Positions 33,538 through 45,567 of a stretch of 64,000 nucleotides of DNA are shown piece after piece. The notes beneath the pieces were generated by a model that saw nothing but the letters and a program-made list of their open reading frames with translations, was not told the origin of the DNA and ran no database searches. This stretch comes from Orbilia blumenaviensis (lineage: Eukaryota; Ascomycota; Orbiliomycetes; Orbiliales; Orbiliaceae), in NCBI GenBank assembly GCA_036872755.1, contig JAVHNS010000005.1, positions 496,001 to 560,000 on the forward strand, read 5' to 3'. How positions within the stretch are numbered: position 1 is the first letter of the stretch; every line of letters starts with the position of its first letter. A program made the position numbers and the translations under genes.

Positions 33538-34026
33538 TTGTGCAAGTGTATGGCGGTCAAAATGTGTTAAAGGGATATATAATACAACACCGGTACTATG
33601 CAACATATGCATTATAACTTAGCCAGTTTTTTTTGGCTTGTTTACATGTAAAATATTGAGTTAACTTTTTTATTGGTAACAGCGGATACATGATTTTATT
33701 GAAGAAATCACAGTACTAGCAAGGGGGCGTGCAAGACTTTCAAATAAACTGTATTATTTAATTACTGAAGAAAAGCCAGACAGCCAGACAGCTAAATAGC
33801 GAAAAATTCAGTGGTAACTCCTGGCTGACTGGCTGACTGGCTGTCTGGCTTTTCTCCAGCCCCTGACTAGATAGGTCGGCGGGCTGGCGGTAGGTTAGTA
33901 GCTCAACATAACTTTGAAAGTTAACACACCTACGCCTCGCCTAAGTTGTAATGTATACTAGGTATTTTGCACAGTTTTGTATTATATATCCTTTTGACAC
34001 ATTTTGGCCACCATACAAGTGCCCAA
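33538..34026. mobile_element. Inverted-repeat element with central hairpin, possible degenerate MITE
   Basis: A 50-nt segment at 33538-33587 recurs in inverted orientation at 33977-34026 with about 43 of 50 bases matching; most differences are transitions. Between them lies a near-perfect hairpin: 33770-33792 and 33832-33854 are reverse complements at 22 of 23 positions and are themselves made of tandem CTGG/CTGT-type units. The whole is about 490 bases, AT-rich and non-coding. No target-site duplication or transposase was identified, so the mobile-element label is tentative. Confidence 0.45.
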
Positions 34027-35746
34027 TTAACGTATATCAGGACTCATCGCCTATTTTTAGGTACTGTACAAAAGGAAGAACATTTCCTCATCAATTATTT
34101 TTCAGATAATTTGCGGTCGCAGCTGGACGCACTAGATGCTCATACATGACCCGAATTCGTTGTAAGTCTAAAATCCTTCTGGGGGTGCAACACACTAGCA
34201 ACTTGGTCGATGTTTAGGACGGGTTTCACCCAACGAGACCAGGTTTCAGCAGATTAATTTGATTCGAGTTTGCTTCATGTTTACCGGTTCGTGTTCTCCT
34301 TTAGAGGGCCTGTGGACGGCATTGTTTTGCTTTGAGGTGGAAGCATTGGCTCCCTAGACTTTCGCTTGTGCTGGAACTCACTGTTCGTTTGTTCTGCAGG
34401 AACACTGTTCTTGTCGTTTAAGGCTGAAACTACGCGACCGCGCGGCCGGTTCCCAGTGCTGTTGCGAAATTTGGCCTTTAGCTTAACCTTCGTCCATGGT
34501 AAGGTATTGTTTATGTTAAATGCCTTAAATTGAATCATGCCCCTTGGGCAGCGCATTAGATAGCCTCGAATCCCGCATTTGATGTGAAGTGGAAATCGCG
34601 CAATGCAAAACAGATCTAGTGATAAGATAATGCAGCAGGGATGTGGCAGGGGGGAACTCATTAGCTCGACCTGCCAGCAAAGCAATGCAACCATGGCGGC
34701 CCGCCAGAAAAAATTCTTGCCTCTGCAACGATGGCGCACCTACATACGTAGTGTTCCGTCGAAACAAACTAGAAGGAATGGAGACATATTCTATGACATG
34801 AGTAAGTATACTGTAGGTTTGGTACACAAGATCTATGTGCTTTGTATTGCTACCAAAGTCAATTAAAAGATTGCGATGGTGGATAATTATAAGACAAGGG
34901 AGAAATATTAATAGGCGCCAGATGACATCAGGCGGGAGGGGCATCCTTCCAAAAGAAGAGATGTAATTGAGGTGTTGCCAGCCCAACCACCCGACTTTCG
35001 GTGTAAACAAGTCGCAGGCCGCCGCATAGCAACGTGCCCAGACGTCAGCTCGTCGCAGAACTCCACTTTCTCCCACCCAAGCTGGCTACGGAGTAGCAAC
35101 CTCAAAAGCCTTTCTTCTAGGAAACCTGGGATTCAGCCCCGACGACGTAGCAACCGCCTCTACTCGCCGCTTGTGAGGGCCGTGGCTCTGTTGACATCGC
35201 AGAATCCAGATTAATTGCGTGCCATCGCCCGCTTCCAGCTGGAGACATTCTCAATCCACTCTCCCCATTCCCGTCTAGTCTCCTGCATCCCATCACCTCT
35301 CTCTCTTCCCTTTCCATCCACGGTGCTTTGATCCACTTCACCGGTTTCTATTACAGCATCAAAAGTCAACATCGTCGTTGCTGCTACCGCTTAGTAGGGT
35401 TGTTCGCTGTATCACGACGACAGTTACATTCCTTGAGCTTCCTTCGCTTGCGCCTGCCGACCAATACAGTTCCGGACCCAGATAGAAATCCATATCGCGA
35501 ACGGTATCGGAATTCTAGTCGCTGAGGCATCAGCTACGCCATCTTCCTCCAACAGTCCGAGGGCGATTAGGTTCGCCTCTCCGACTTTGTCGTTCTTTTA
35601 GTCGGGACACTATCGAGAAACCATATCTCAAAAAGTGATACTTCCTTCGACATACGACATCCCGACCGGGACCGACCAAGCCTGCGAAACGGCTTGCTTG
35701 CATATCAAATCTTAACCCCTGCTTCTCAAAACAACATTTCGAAGAA
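34027..35746. other. Intergenic region
   Basis: It contains a Lys/Arg-rich minus-strand frame at 34281-34538 that I could not support. The CT-rich leader of the downstream gene starts near 35270. Confidence 0.5.
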
Positions 35747-36868
35747 ATGAGAATATCATCAACCCTCCCCGTCCTTCTTTCGGCCTCGCTCGCCATTGCA
35801 GCTCCACTGGTGGATCTGACGAAAAGACAATTCTGCGAGTCAGGGTCAACCGTTTGCTCCGTATACTGCTGTTTACCTGGCGAACAATGTGTCTACGACC
35901 CCAACAACGAGACAGGCTACAACTGTAAGCCTGTCGGCGATCCAAACTATCAGGCTGTCACGGAGGCCGTCTTCACTTTCACTGTCAATCCAACTCCTAC
36001 ATTGATTGTAGTTAGTTTTGGTGGGGGTGGAGGTGATATAACAACTCCAGTCCAGACTGTTCAGACACCTGGGAATACACCGGGTAATACTCCAGGAAAC
36101 ACCCCCGGAAACACTCCTGGATTTACTCCCGGGAATACGCCTGGGAATACACCCACCGGCCCTCTGCAACCTCCAACTCAACCAACAGGTACTGTCATTA
36201 TCCCTGGAACTACCACTGGCTCATTCATCACCGCTATTCCAACTGGTACTGGCTTCGTCCCTGTCCCTGTCCCTGTTACTGGCGGTGGAGGCGGTCTCAC
36301 AGCTGGGCAGATCGGTGGTATTATTGGAGGTGTGATCGGTGGTCTTGGACTTTTGGCCCTTCTCCTCTTGTGGTGTTGTCTCTATGGCATGTGTGCTGCA
36401 TTTGGTAGCCGCAGCTCCTCTTCTAGCTCTGTTGAGGAACGTAAAACATGGAAGTCTTATGTTCCATTGGCACTTGCTGGTGGAGCCCTCGCAGCCGGTC
36501 GCCACCGACACAGCCACCACTCAACGACCACCATCACGACCGAGAAGAAGAAAGATAGCCATGGTGTTGGAAAGGCCCTTCTTGGCGGCATCGGTGCCGC
36601 ATGGTTATTCAACAAGTTCTCGAAGGACAAGTCGAAGGACGGGTACCGACCGCCAAAGTACCAAGGTGCAGTCGCCGGACACTATAGTCATACTGGCACA
36701 AGTACATATACTGGTCCCACTAGTGGTACATCTACAACTAGCAGATCGTACACGGATACGAGCAGCAGCTACTTCAGTCACTCGTCGAGCAGTAGTGGGT
36801 TTGCGAGTTATGATTCGAGGAGCCCACCACCACCGACCCGACCACCACCACCAAGGAGACATAGATAA
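35747..36868 (+). CDS. Single-pass surface protein with TPGN repeats
   Basis: Single exon, 373 residues. A signal peptide (about 1-19, L-A-I-A-A-P) is followed by a Lys-Arg that could be a Kex2 site. A small Cys cluster comes next (F-C-E-S-G, V-C-S-V-Y-C-C, E-Q-C-V-Y, Y-N-C-K). Residues about 107-135 are tandem T-P-G-N units, then a Thr/Pro/Gly linker. One membrane helix at about 188-215 is glycine-rich then leucine-rich, ending L-W-C-C-L-Y-G-M-C. The cytoplasmic part has a His/Lys stretch, a second weakly hydrophobic Gly/Ala/Leu segment, and a Ser/Tyr-rich tail ending in poly-Pro/Arg. This is the layout of fungal plasma-membrane wall sensors or mucin-like proteins, but no WSC or other named domain is visible. 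Function unknown. Confidence 0.8.
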   Translation: MRISSTLPVLLSASLAIAAPLVDLTKRQFCESGSTVCSVYCCLPGEQCVYDPNNETGYNCKPVGDPNYQAVTEAVFTFTVNPTPTLIVVSFGGGGGDITTPVQTVQTPGNTPGNTPGNTPGNTPGFTPGNTPGNTPTGPLQPPTQPTGTVIIPGTTTGSFITAIPTGTGFVPVPVPVTGGGGGLTAGQIGGIIGGVIGGLGLLALLLLWCCLYGMCAAFGSRSSSSSSVEERKTWKSYVPLALAGGALAAGRHRHSHHSTTTITTEKKKDSHGVGKALLGGIGAAWLFNKFSKDKSKDGYRPPKYQGAVAGHYSHTGTSTYTGPTSGTSTTSRSYTDTSSSYFSHSSSSSGFASYDSRSPPPPTRPPPPRRHR

Positions 36869-39800
36869 GCCTTCCAGCTGGTGGATGGCTTGTTCGGGTA
36901 GTGTTGCAACCTGTACAAAATGGAGGAGATTAATTTCTTAGGCCGTCTATAATCCAATACATTGCGGCTTGTCTGGTATTTTCCCTTGTGTCAATTGATT
37001 TTTCTGTGGGCGAAATCTCTGGATTTCGTGGCACATACTGCTGATTCTTCTGGGTCTTCTTGATTTTTTCCTAGCTTTTACCGATTTTTTCGAGCGAGCC
37101 TTGTTCCCGATGAAATATCAGCGTCCCGCTCTGCGTCTTCACTTCACTTCCCCGTCCAGATGTCTTCCAGCGATCGATTTCGAACGACAACGTCTACCTT
37201 GTACGCAGTCTTACGATTCTGGCTTTTGCGGCGCATAGCAAAGCGAACGATGTTTTTCTACCTTCCGACACCCCTACGAGTACTCTACCCAAACTTACCT
37301 GTTCCACGCCAACATATCCAACATCAATTTTTTCATTTGTAATTCATCACGACCTTCGCCCTACGAAGACGTCATTTGATGACTTTTAATGTACATAACA
37401 TATTACGAGCTTATATTCAATCCTACTCGCCCAACCCCACCACAAGCAACACGCTCTCCCGGAAAACCAAACCCTGTCTTTCCTTACTCCTTTATTCATC
37501 TTGATGCTTAGGAGTTCAGTGGAGTTACGAAGGCGTTATTTATGCGAACCCCAATGTCCCACCACCACCAATCATTTCACAAAAAAAAAAAAAAAAAAAA
37601 ACATATATTGCCCCATCATGTATAGCTCGGATTGAATGGACGAATACACGTTATAATATACCCAACTTTTTCTTTACAATCGTAGACTTTATATGTGAGA
37701 AAAACTGACATCGTGATCGTGAATACAAAACACTTTTGGGTATCGTTGTCGGCCCTAGCCATTGATTCTCAAGATCATGTACGGGGGAAGGCCCGACGGC
37801 GCCTACCTACAAACAATGTTGTAACTCAAAAGAATTAAGCATACAAAATATTAATAACCAATTGATGAGATGAACCTAGTCAAGCGGGGTATGTACTAGC
37901 TCAATTGACTTTTTAGGATTGTATCAGCAAGCCCAGGTAGATCTACGCAGATATAGTAGAGAAAAGACCGCAGCTAGGCGGAAGCGCGGCGACAATTCTT
38001 AATTAATGCAATTTATTGCCTCCCCTGCAGCCTCCCTGCTATCATGATTCACTTCGGAGCTTAAGGCCTTATTTGAGCCTCTTACAGATCCACAACACTC
38101 TACAACGCGGATGGGATGTAGCAATTAATAGCACTATACCTTGAATCCGAACCATCGGTCCTCCAATACCTGTTTGGTATGATTTTTATACGCATATTAA
38201 ATTGTAGAAGCGAGCGTGCCCGGGTCAGATGATGTTTTATCATGCTTACGATAGATGTGGCCCTGATCATGAACCTGATGAGGGATACGGGGCAATTGCC
38301 TGATGTTGACAGTTCGTCCGACAGGATGCAAAAAAACAAATAGCGGCGGTTTACATCGAGATTTCCTCGGGGTCCATGCGTGTACAGAAGTAGATGATGA
38401 TCTAGTTTCTTCTTTTAACAAATCATCTACACATAGCTAGGCCTTACCGTCGTTTACAAGGTAACTATATTCCTACACGGGTATCGAGTCATATGTGGAA
38501 AGGTTACTGGTTTGGAGTTCTGAAAAATGGGATTGCCAGCTATCCTACGGAAATGACGGCTAGGGGGGAAATATGGCAGGGCTACCATGGACGTTGCGAA
38601 CAGCCGGTTCACCATCCGGACGGGTTATGGGATTCGTGAAACACTGATCTTGTTGCAAATTCCTAGATATACACGGTCGTAGTCTGGTTCTTAAATCATC
38701 TACCGCGGTTGGTTTGTTTGAATTTTGCATTCGTGATAGCATATGATTTGCTTTGCGTTATGCTAGTATCTAAATACCTATCTTGGAGGGTGATTTGTGG
38801 AAAGATCCTTCATCTGTCACCCATGCATATGGCGAATAATGGCGTAAAATCCGCACCTGTCAGTATGTTTGAATGGAAGTATCTGTTGGAAGACCCGCTT
38901 GTGGCCAATGCCACGTCGCACAGATGTTTCTACCGACGGTGCACAAAGGCCGTCTTGCTAGGGTAATAGAAACCCATCCATGACGAAAGATGTTCGTTCT
39001 GGGTAACATCAAATTACGGAACTTGATTCCAATGCAAGGGCGATTTGTTCCAAAGGAGATTTTGTTTCTCATTCGCGGAACAGCCTAAAAAGTTTGTAAT
39101 AGTTAGTGATATCAGACAGGCTTGATTGTAGTGTGGTCATGATATTGGCGAACCAAATAGGTCGAGGACCCGCAAGTAAATGTCCTTGTATATAAAATAA
39201 GGATCTGCATGGCAAAACCACTCAAAACCAAGGTGCCTCATGAGTGAGATTCGGAGATTTCTTCTGTCTTCGAATCTAAGCGGCTTATTTTAAGTATCCG
39301 TCAGAATATACCTATAGATCTATATGACTATAGTGGACCTGTAAGCCTCGGACCGCTGCAGATTATTTGTGTAGTTTCGCTAGCCACTGTCATCGTCCCT
39401 TATAGGCGTGGGAAAGAAAAACGATACAACGGGTCGATTTTCCCAATTCTTACCATGTCGCCCGACACCATACTATAAAAAACGTCAGATTGTCCAATAG
39501 TTAGACTAACTAGGGAAAATGGGAAATATGTAACGAAATTTCTTGCAGAAAAAGTATGAGCCCCACCCGTCGTACGCGAGGAGCTATCGGGTCCATATCA
39601 TGGGTCTAGGCTCACATTCTAGTTGGGCCAATGCAGCACTAAAACAGGCAGACATATGTTGCTTTTCATGTGTTTCTCTTGTATTTGTCTTGTGAAAAAA
39701 GGAGGAGAGAGGGAGGGAAGGAAAGAAGACAAGCGTGCGACATGAGATGCACGGGGATTGCATTAAGACCTGAAGTTCTTCCGGGTTGATGGTACCATCT

Positions 39801-41169
39801 TTCTTTTTAAGAACCCGCTGGATCAACTGACTCGGTCGTCGAATACGGCAGTTTCCTCCTCTTCTTCTTTGTTTCTTTTTCTTTTTTTTTTTTAAACAGA
39901 AAAGCCTGTTGATGTATTTTATATCGCATTCTGTACTAACTTGTTATAAAATGATTTTGGGGGGGGCTGGCCGGATGCTATAACTTGGAGATCTTGTGCT
40001 GCGCAACCTTGCTGAACTTCGGTGAGGACGTCGACGTGCACGGTTCTCAAAATTCTCCTTGGCTTTGTTTTTTGGCTATATTATCTGACAGGGCTTAATA
40101 CTAAGAAACAAGCTTTGCAGCGCGTCGGATAAAACGTTAGAGGGATGTAATATTCTGATTACTTACCAAGCAATTCGCAGTCGTCGAATATGCAAGATTT
40201 CAGATGGTGTAGGCCTGCGTAGGCTATTGGCTGTTAATTTAGTGTCCTGGAAAACTGCCAGGCTGATACGAAGCTGGTTAGCGCTGCAGACCAGGGTAGA
40301 TACAACACGAAAAATACCACAAAGCGCCCCTCGACAGAGTACCCACTCAACACAAAGCGAAACACAAGCGCACCGAAGCCTGTCAACACCCCAATGCCCA
40401 ACATTCCAGAGGAACGGCTCTCTCATGCGCGCATCCCTTGACAAGAAATCTATTTCCACCGCATGCACGGCCAAAACAATCTAGCTTCATCGACATATTT
40501 CATCCCTTACTCTTATCGAGGCATCAACTGCCATATCATCACATTCCCAATCTTCCACGGCAGCACTTTATCTTAGCCAATTATTTGACGGAGGGCTTCA
40601 CAATCTAATCTACTTGCATGCAGATACCGGATTGTGAGACCCTTTGGTATTGCTGACTATCCGGGGAGCTTCTATCCAGGGTGCTTCCTTGGTCAATTAA
40701 TTGAAGCCTATTCTTACTCTCATATCCACACTCACCCAGGCCTATCAGAGCATCCAAATGATCCTGGCCTCGCTGAGCCTCAGCTACTGCTGAACATCTT
40801 CGGTAAGTAAGCATGTGGAGCCGACTTTGGTGACTGCCCAGGAGCGGCGCGCATTCTTCTCAATCTACTTGAGCCATACCAGCGGGCCGCCCAAGCATTC
40901 ACTTGATCTCTTTATGACCCAATCATGCACACTCTTCCCGTTGCCCTGAGGCCCTGGCTACAGCCGTAAAGGAAAAACTGATCATACGAGACGCTCCCTG
41001 CTAATATCTCCAATTGTCGCAACCATCCTAGCTACTCTCGCTCATCGGTTTGACCTCTGTCGTCAAGTGGGTCCATCCATCCGTCCAACCAACCAACGAT
41101 CGCTCGTCGACGCGTGTTATCCATAGTACTTAGTCTCCGAAGAAGAAAAAGTGTGTATAAATAAGCACG
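36869..41169. other. Large intergenic region
   Basis: About 4.3 kb without a supportable gene. It includes a 21-base A run at 37581-37601 and T-rich patches near 39875-39895. Open frames of 60-100 codons are scattered on both strands without family resemblance. Confidence 0.5.
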
Positions 41170-43585
41170 ATGTCCGTCCCTCAACTACCACCCATCTCAG
41201 GGCTCTTAGCCAATCACGCATCCAACGACTCCTCGAGTCAATCCGAAAACCGAGATAAAGAGCGTCTATCCAGTTTTATAGACCGCTACTCTCCGTCGCC
41301 CGAGTTTCGAAAGCACCTCGGATATATTTTCCGCGCATATCCTCAAATCCATTATCCCTTGTCCACGAGTACTTCGGATTTAGGGACCGAACCTCCACGT
41401 ACTGCTACCTCTTCTATTGTTAGAAGGGAACCGAGTATTAGGAGGGTGCTTTACCACGACCTTCCGGAGTCAAGTACCGCTAGAAACTCTTCTAGTATTC
41501 GTATTGTTCCTTCTATTGAGAAAATTGGGTTTGGCAATATTGTTTCTTCGGGAAAACTTGTCCCTTTTCAGCATATAGAAATGGCTGCCCCAGGGGATAT
41601 CAATAAATGGGCTGGGACTGAGCCATTTGTTGATGGCTCTCATAGTGAAAGTACCGATTCCACCGGCCAGTTGGTTGATCCAGCTGAGTTGAGCTTTGAT
41701 GGGCCAAATGATAAGAGAAATGCAAGGAATTGGAGTTTGTCGGCGAAGTTGTATGGGACAATGGTCCCGGCCTTTGCTTGTTTTGTTGTGTAAGTTTTCA
41801 GACCTTGCGTTCCTAAGCATTTGCTTTGATAACGAAGATATGTCTTACCTCTACGGGATTCCCACCTTAAAGTATATACGATGGTAGTCGGTCCCAATAC
41901 GATGGATGCTTGAAGAAGGGGAAAAGAGAAGACCTAGTAGAAGGATTGATGCTAACCGAGCTGGGGCTGATATAGGAGCTTCGGAGCAAGTGTCTATGCT
42001 CCTGCTGTATTCGCTATCCAGCGCCAATATGGTGTCACTTTGACCCAGGCGTTAGCTGGGATTACTACGTATGTCCTGGGAATGGCCTTTGGTATGTTTC
42101 AGGCACTCGCGAAGATCACCCACTGCATGTGTTGCGTCACAGTAACTAATCTATGCCATTGTGTGAAAAGGTCCATTGATTGCTGGTCCCATTTCTGAAA
42201 GTATTGGACGCCGTGCTGTTTACTTCGTCGCTCTCCCTATTGCAGGTGCATTTACACTTGGAGTTGCATACGCGCCAAATCTAGCTACGATCTTAGCATG
42301 TCGTTTCTTTTCTGCGATGTTCGGTGCATCTGTCCTAGCTGTTGGGGCGGGCACTGTTGCGGATATCTGGGATCTCCGAGGCAGCGCCGCGGCTTTGAAT
42401 GCCAGTTGCCTTTTCTTAGCCATGGCTTTCATGGGCCCTGGTTTCGGTCCTTTGGTCGGATTCTATCTCATATCAGACGGTAAACATTGGAGATGGACGA
42501 TGCTCGTCAGTATGTATTCCCTTTTACACAGAAATTTTGACCGTTAAGCTAAAAGATATGGCCGTAGTGTGCATGTTGATTCTTCCAGTCACATTCTTCG
42601 TTTTCTTCGCTCGAGAGACCTATTCAAAGGCCATTCTTGTAGCGGCTGCTCGAAAACAAGGAAAGGTCATCAAAAAGCCACCACCAAAGGAGGGTCTCAA
42701 ACTATTGTTCACGGTCACACTCCTTCGTCCCCTCAAAATGATTGTTGTCGAGCCAATCGTATGTTTTGTCTCACTGTAAGTGTCTCGCTACCAATTTGTT
42801 TTGTAACGCTTCATTATCTCTCTAGCTAACACTGTCCAACAGATACAACGGCTTCTGCTTCGCTGTTTTCTTCGCCTTCTTCGAGTCCATTCCATACGTG
42901 TTGATATTCGAATATAAATCATCTCAAAGGGGTATGGGGAACGCATTTATCTCTCTCTGGATTGGTGTCCTCCTTGCATCTATCACTTGTATCCTTTTCG
43001 AACGTTATATCTATCAACCCAGACGTGAAGCTCGCCTTGAAAGGGGCTTGTCCCCGATAAACCCCGAGGAAAAGCTCTATGCTGCATTGGTTGGTTCAAT
43101 TCTTTTTCCCACGGGACTCTTTATCTGGGCCTGGACTGCAAGCAGCAACATCAACATCATAGTTCCGTTGATCGGATGTGTGTTGTTCGGATGGGGTGCT
43201 GTTGCAACTTTCGTAAGTATTTCCCTAAACTAGAAATCTAGCTGCTTAACCAAAACTTTAAGCTTAAGCTAACCTTATAAAACCCCAGATCGTCACCGCT
43301 GTCTATTTGGTTCACATCTATAACGACCTTCTTGGCGCTTCGGCTTTGGGAGCCAACAGCCTTGTTCGTTATGCCATGGGTGCCGCCTTCCCACTTTTTA
43401 CAGTTCAGATGTATCGAAACTTGGGTATCGCACACGCCGGAACCGTCCTAGCTTGCATCGCGGTTACCCTAATGCCAATTCCGTGGGTTATATTCCTATA
43501 CGGAAAAAAGCTTAGAGCCAAAAGCAAATTCATCAATGAGCCCAATAGCAAGGAGGCAGAGGACAGCGACACCCTGGGTGTATAA
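41170..43585 (+). CDS. MFS transporter, DHA1 drug/polyamine type
   Basis: Six exons (41170-41789, 41976-42091, 42171-42509, 42568-42775, 42843-43212, 43289-43585) give 649 residues. All five introns have consensus ends and most have a CTAAC-like branch site. A ~205-residue hydrophilic N-terminus ends in R-N-W-S, as usual for this family. Twelve membrane segments follow, with A-S-V-Y-A-P-A, G-P-I-S-E-S-I-G-R-R (the MFS loop 2-3 signature), A-D-I-W-D, and H-W-R-W before F-A-R-E-T-Y. These resemble fungal TPO/FLU1-type proton antiporters exporting polyamines or azole-like drugs from the plasma membrane. The acceptor of intron 3 is ambiguous: 42555 also keeps the frame and adds four residues. A TATA-like string touching the ATG (41156-41163) is too close to be its TATA box. 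Confidence 0.87.
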
Positions 43586-45567
43586 ACGGTGACAAGGGAT
43601 GATTGCCATTCGCTTTTCTGCCGTATATACTTGGTGCTGTTTACTCCCTTCTCTTTCATTTCTAATGCGTTTATGACGGGTTTGCATGCATAATGAATGG
43701 TTTTGTTCTGCGTTTGTGTTTTCGTTCCGCTTTCTTGTCCACCTTGCTTCGAATGCCGGCCTTCCCCTTTCTACTTTTCTCCTTTGTCATAAACTTATAA
43801 AAGCATCCTAATAGAGCTCATGCTTCACGGGAGGGTGCGAATATACTTTTCCTATTGCCCGAATTCCCCAGGCCCCTGGAGAAGATGTAGGCTGGAGCAG
43901 ATTCGTATTTTCTTCCCTAAACCTGTTTAATAACATAATATAATTTTCATTTCCTAATTCCAATTTTTCTGTGTCGAACTTCTTCCAGACTAATTCTTTA
44001 TTAAAACACTTCGTGCAACCGTATCCACCCGATATATATACAGTACTATCTTTTCTCATCTTCTAGCAGGTCAATATATGTGCAAAACCAGAGTGCAATT
44101 GGCATGAACGCAATTAAGTGTGTTGGTTGTGTGATATTATTTCCGACCGGAGATACCCCACCGGCTTAACCGGACTTTCTGAGAAATAGCCGATTCTAGC
44201 CCATCTGGTAGCCGGGGGTAAAAGGGCATCTCCGAACGCAACGGCACGCCCAAACGTGCTTAGAACGTTTCAGATCCACATTTTCGTACGAGATGCAGCT
44301 AGTCCCGAGAGAGATGCAGCTAGCCTCTGACACGAAACTTGGCATTGATAACAAATGGCCGCGCGCACATGCACATGGGACCCACCAGTAGGAAAATGCT
44401 CCAGATCCACGAAAGAAAAAAAAAAAAAAAACATTGAATTCCTGCCATGCATTGTGCCTAGCTGTTTTTCTAGGACCAACGGTTATCGACGACTTTAAAG
44501 ATCGAATCGGCCCCGGTCGAGCCACCAGATTTGGCTGGTGCTTATTAAGAACCAGCCGGCCGGAGTCGATCGTCCCCCGGCAAGTGTCTTCCGAGAACAA
44601 ATTATTGAGTCAATGGAACCTTGGATGGGACACTTGAACATTTCTGTTACCTGATTGATACTCCCATGTGGCTCCAAAATGCGATAGAATGGGAACTGTG
44701 GAGCGCCGCCAGCACCCATTGGAAACTTTAACTTGGGGAGACCAGATTTTTTTTTTTTTTTAACCGAATGTGTGAAAATGTGAGAGAGTTGCTTAATAAT
44801 ATTGGTAGTGACAATGACTCTTCTTACTGTATAAGATCCATTGATAGGAGAATTTTTAGCTGCACCGCCTTGGCCGTTTTTCTCTCTCTTTCGCATAGGA
44901 GGCTGAAGTTTTTTTCGATTCGAAAATTTCGAGATCTTTGGGATCTGGGGCAAAATAGCGAAGCTAGTAAACAATCCTCGATATCCGAACGGCACCAAAC
45001 GGCAGATACATTCGGCTAGAAACTTAAGCTTCAGCTTGCCGTCAAACGTCATTGGACCGCGCTCCCTAAGGAAAACACAACCAACATTTTCCCTGAGGAC
45101 AGAACCATTCAGTTGGCCAATCGGTCTTCTAGAACTTAGACGTCTTTTCCATTCCGGCCGAAATTTTTATTTTTCCCCCCCAATATATCGTTTTTGTTAA
45201 TATACCAACACGCACAACTTCATACGCCGATAGCCGAGAGCGAAGTCCTGACGCTTCGTCTATCCGGGTACAAGCGTCGCAGAACGATATTTTTTTTTTC
45301 TGGACTCTACGTTAAAACTGTTCTACAGCGTAACACTATAAGTTTACGCGGCTGCTAGAAGGTTTTCGGGGTATATATCCGGGATTATCCCTATTATTAT
45401 ATTTTTAAAGTATCTATTCGTACAACGAGATACAAGCACCGTCTGGGATACTTCGAACCTTGGATTTCGGAAGGTGGGACAAAGGGATTCAGGGGTCATT
45501 TCAGCTATTTCCAGGTTCGGGTTCAGGGAATTGATACTTCAGGGAAGGAAGAGAGGGATATTGGAGG
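43586..45567. other. Intergenic region
   Basis: A 3' region followed by AT-rich DNA with A and T homopolymers near 44415 and 44750. The frames here, for example 43808-44059 and 44495-45052 on the minus strand, are not supported; the second owes its lysine run to the T tract. Confidence 0.5.

Noticed and set aside
34281..34538. Lys/Arg-rich minus-strand frame of 85 codons
   Set aside because: Plausible composition only; no homolog, splice or start evidence.
39584..39826. Minus-strand frame with an EF-hand-like D-G-T-I-N-P-E-E-L
   Set aside because: A single partial loop with no second EF hand; the rest is Ser/Phe-rich antisense of T-rich DNA.
41156..41163. TATAAATA next to the DHA1 transporter start
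   Set aside because: It ends six bases before the ATG, so it cannot serve as the TATA box for that start; the next in-frame Met would remove most of the N-terminal tail.
43808..44059. Minus-strand 83-codon frame with G-Y-G-C-T-K-C
   Set aside because: Briefly suggests a zinc motif, but only one Cys pair, in an AT-rich 3' region; no second pair or family match.
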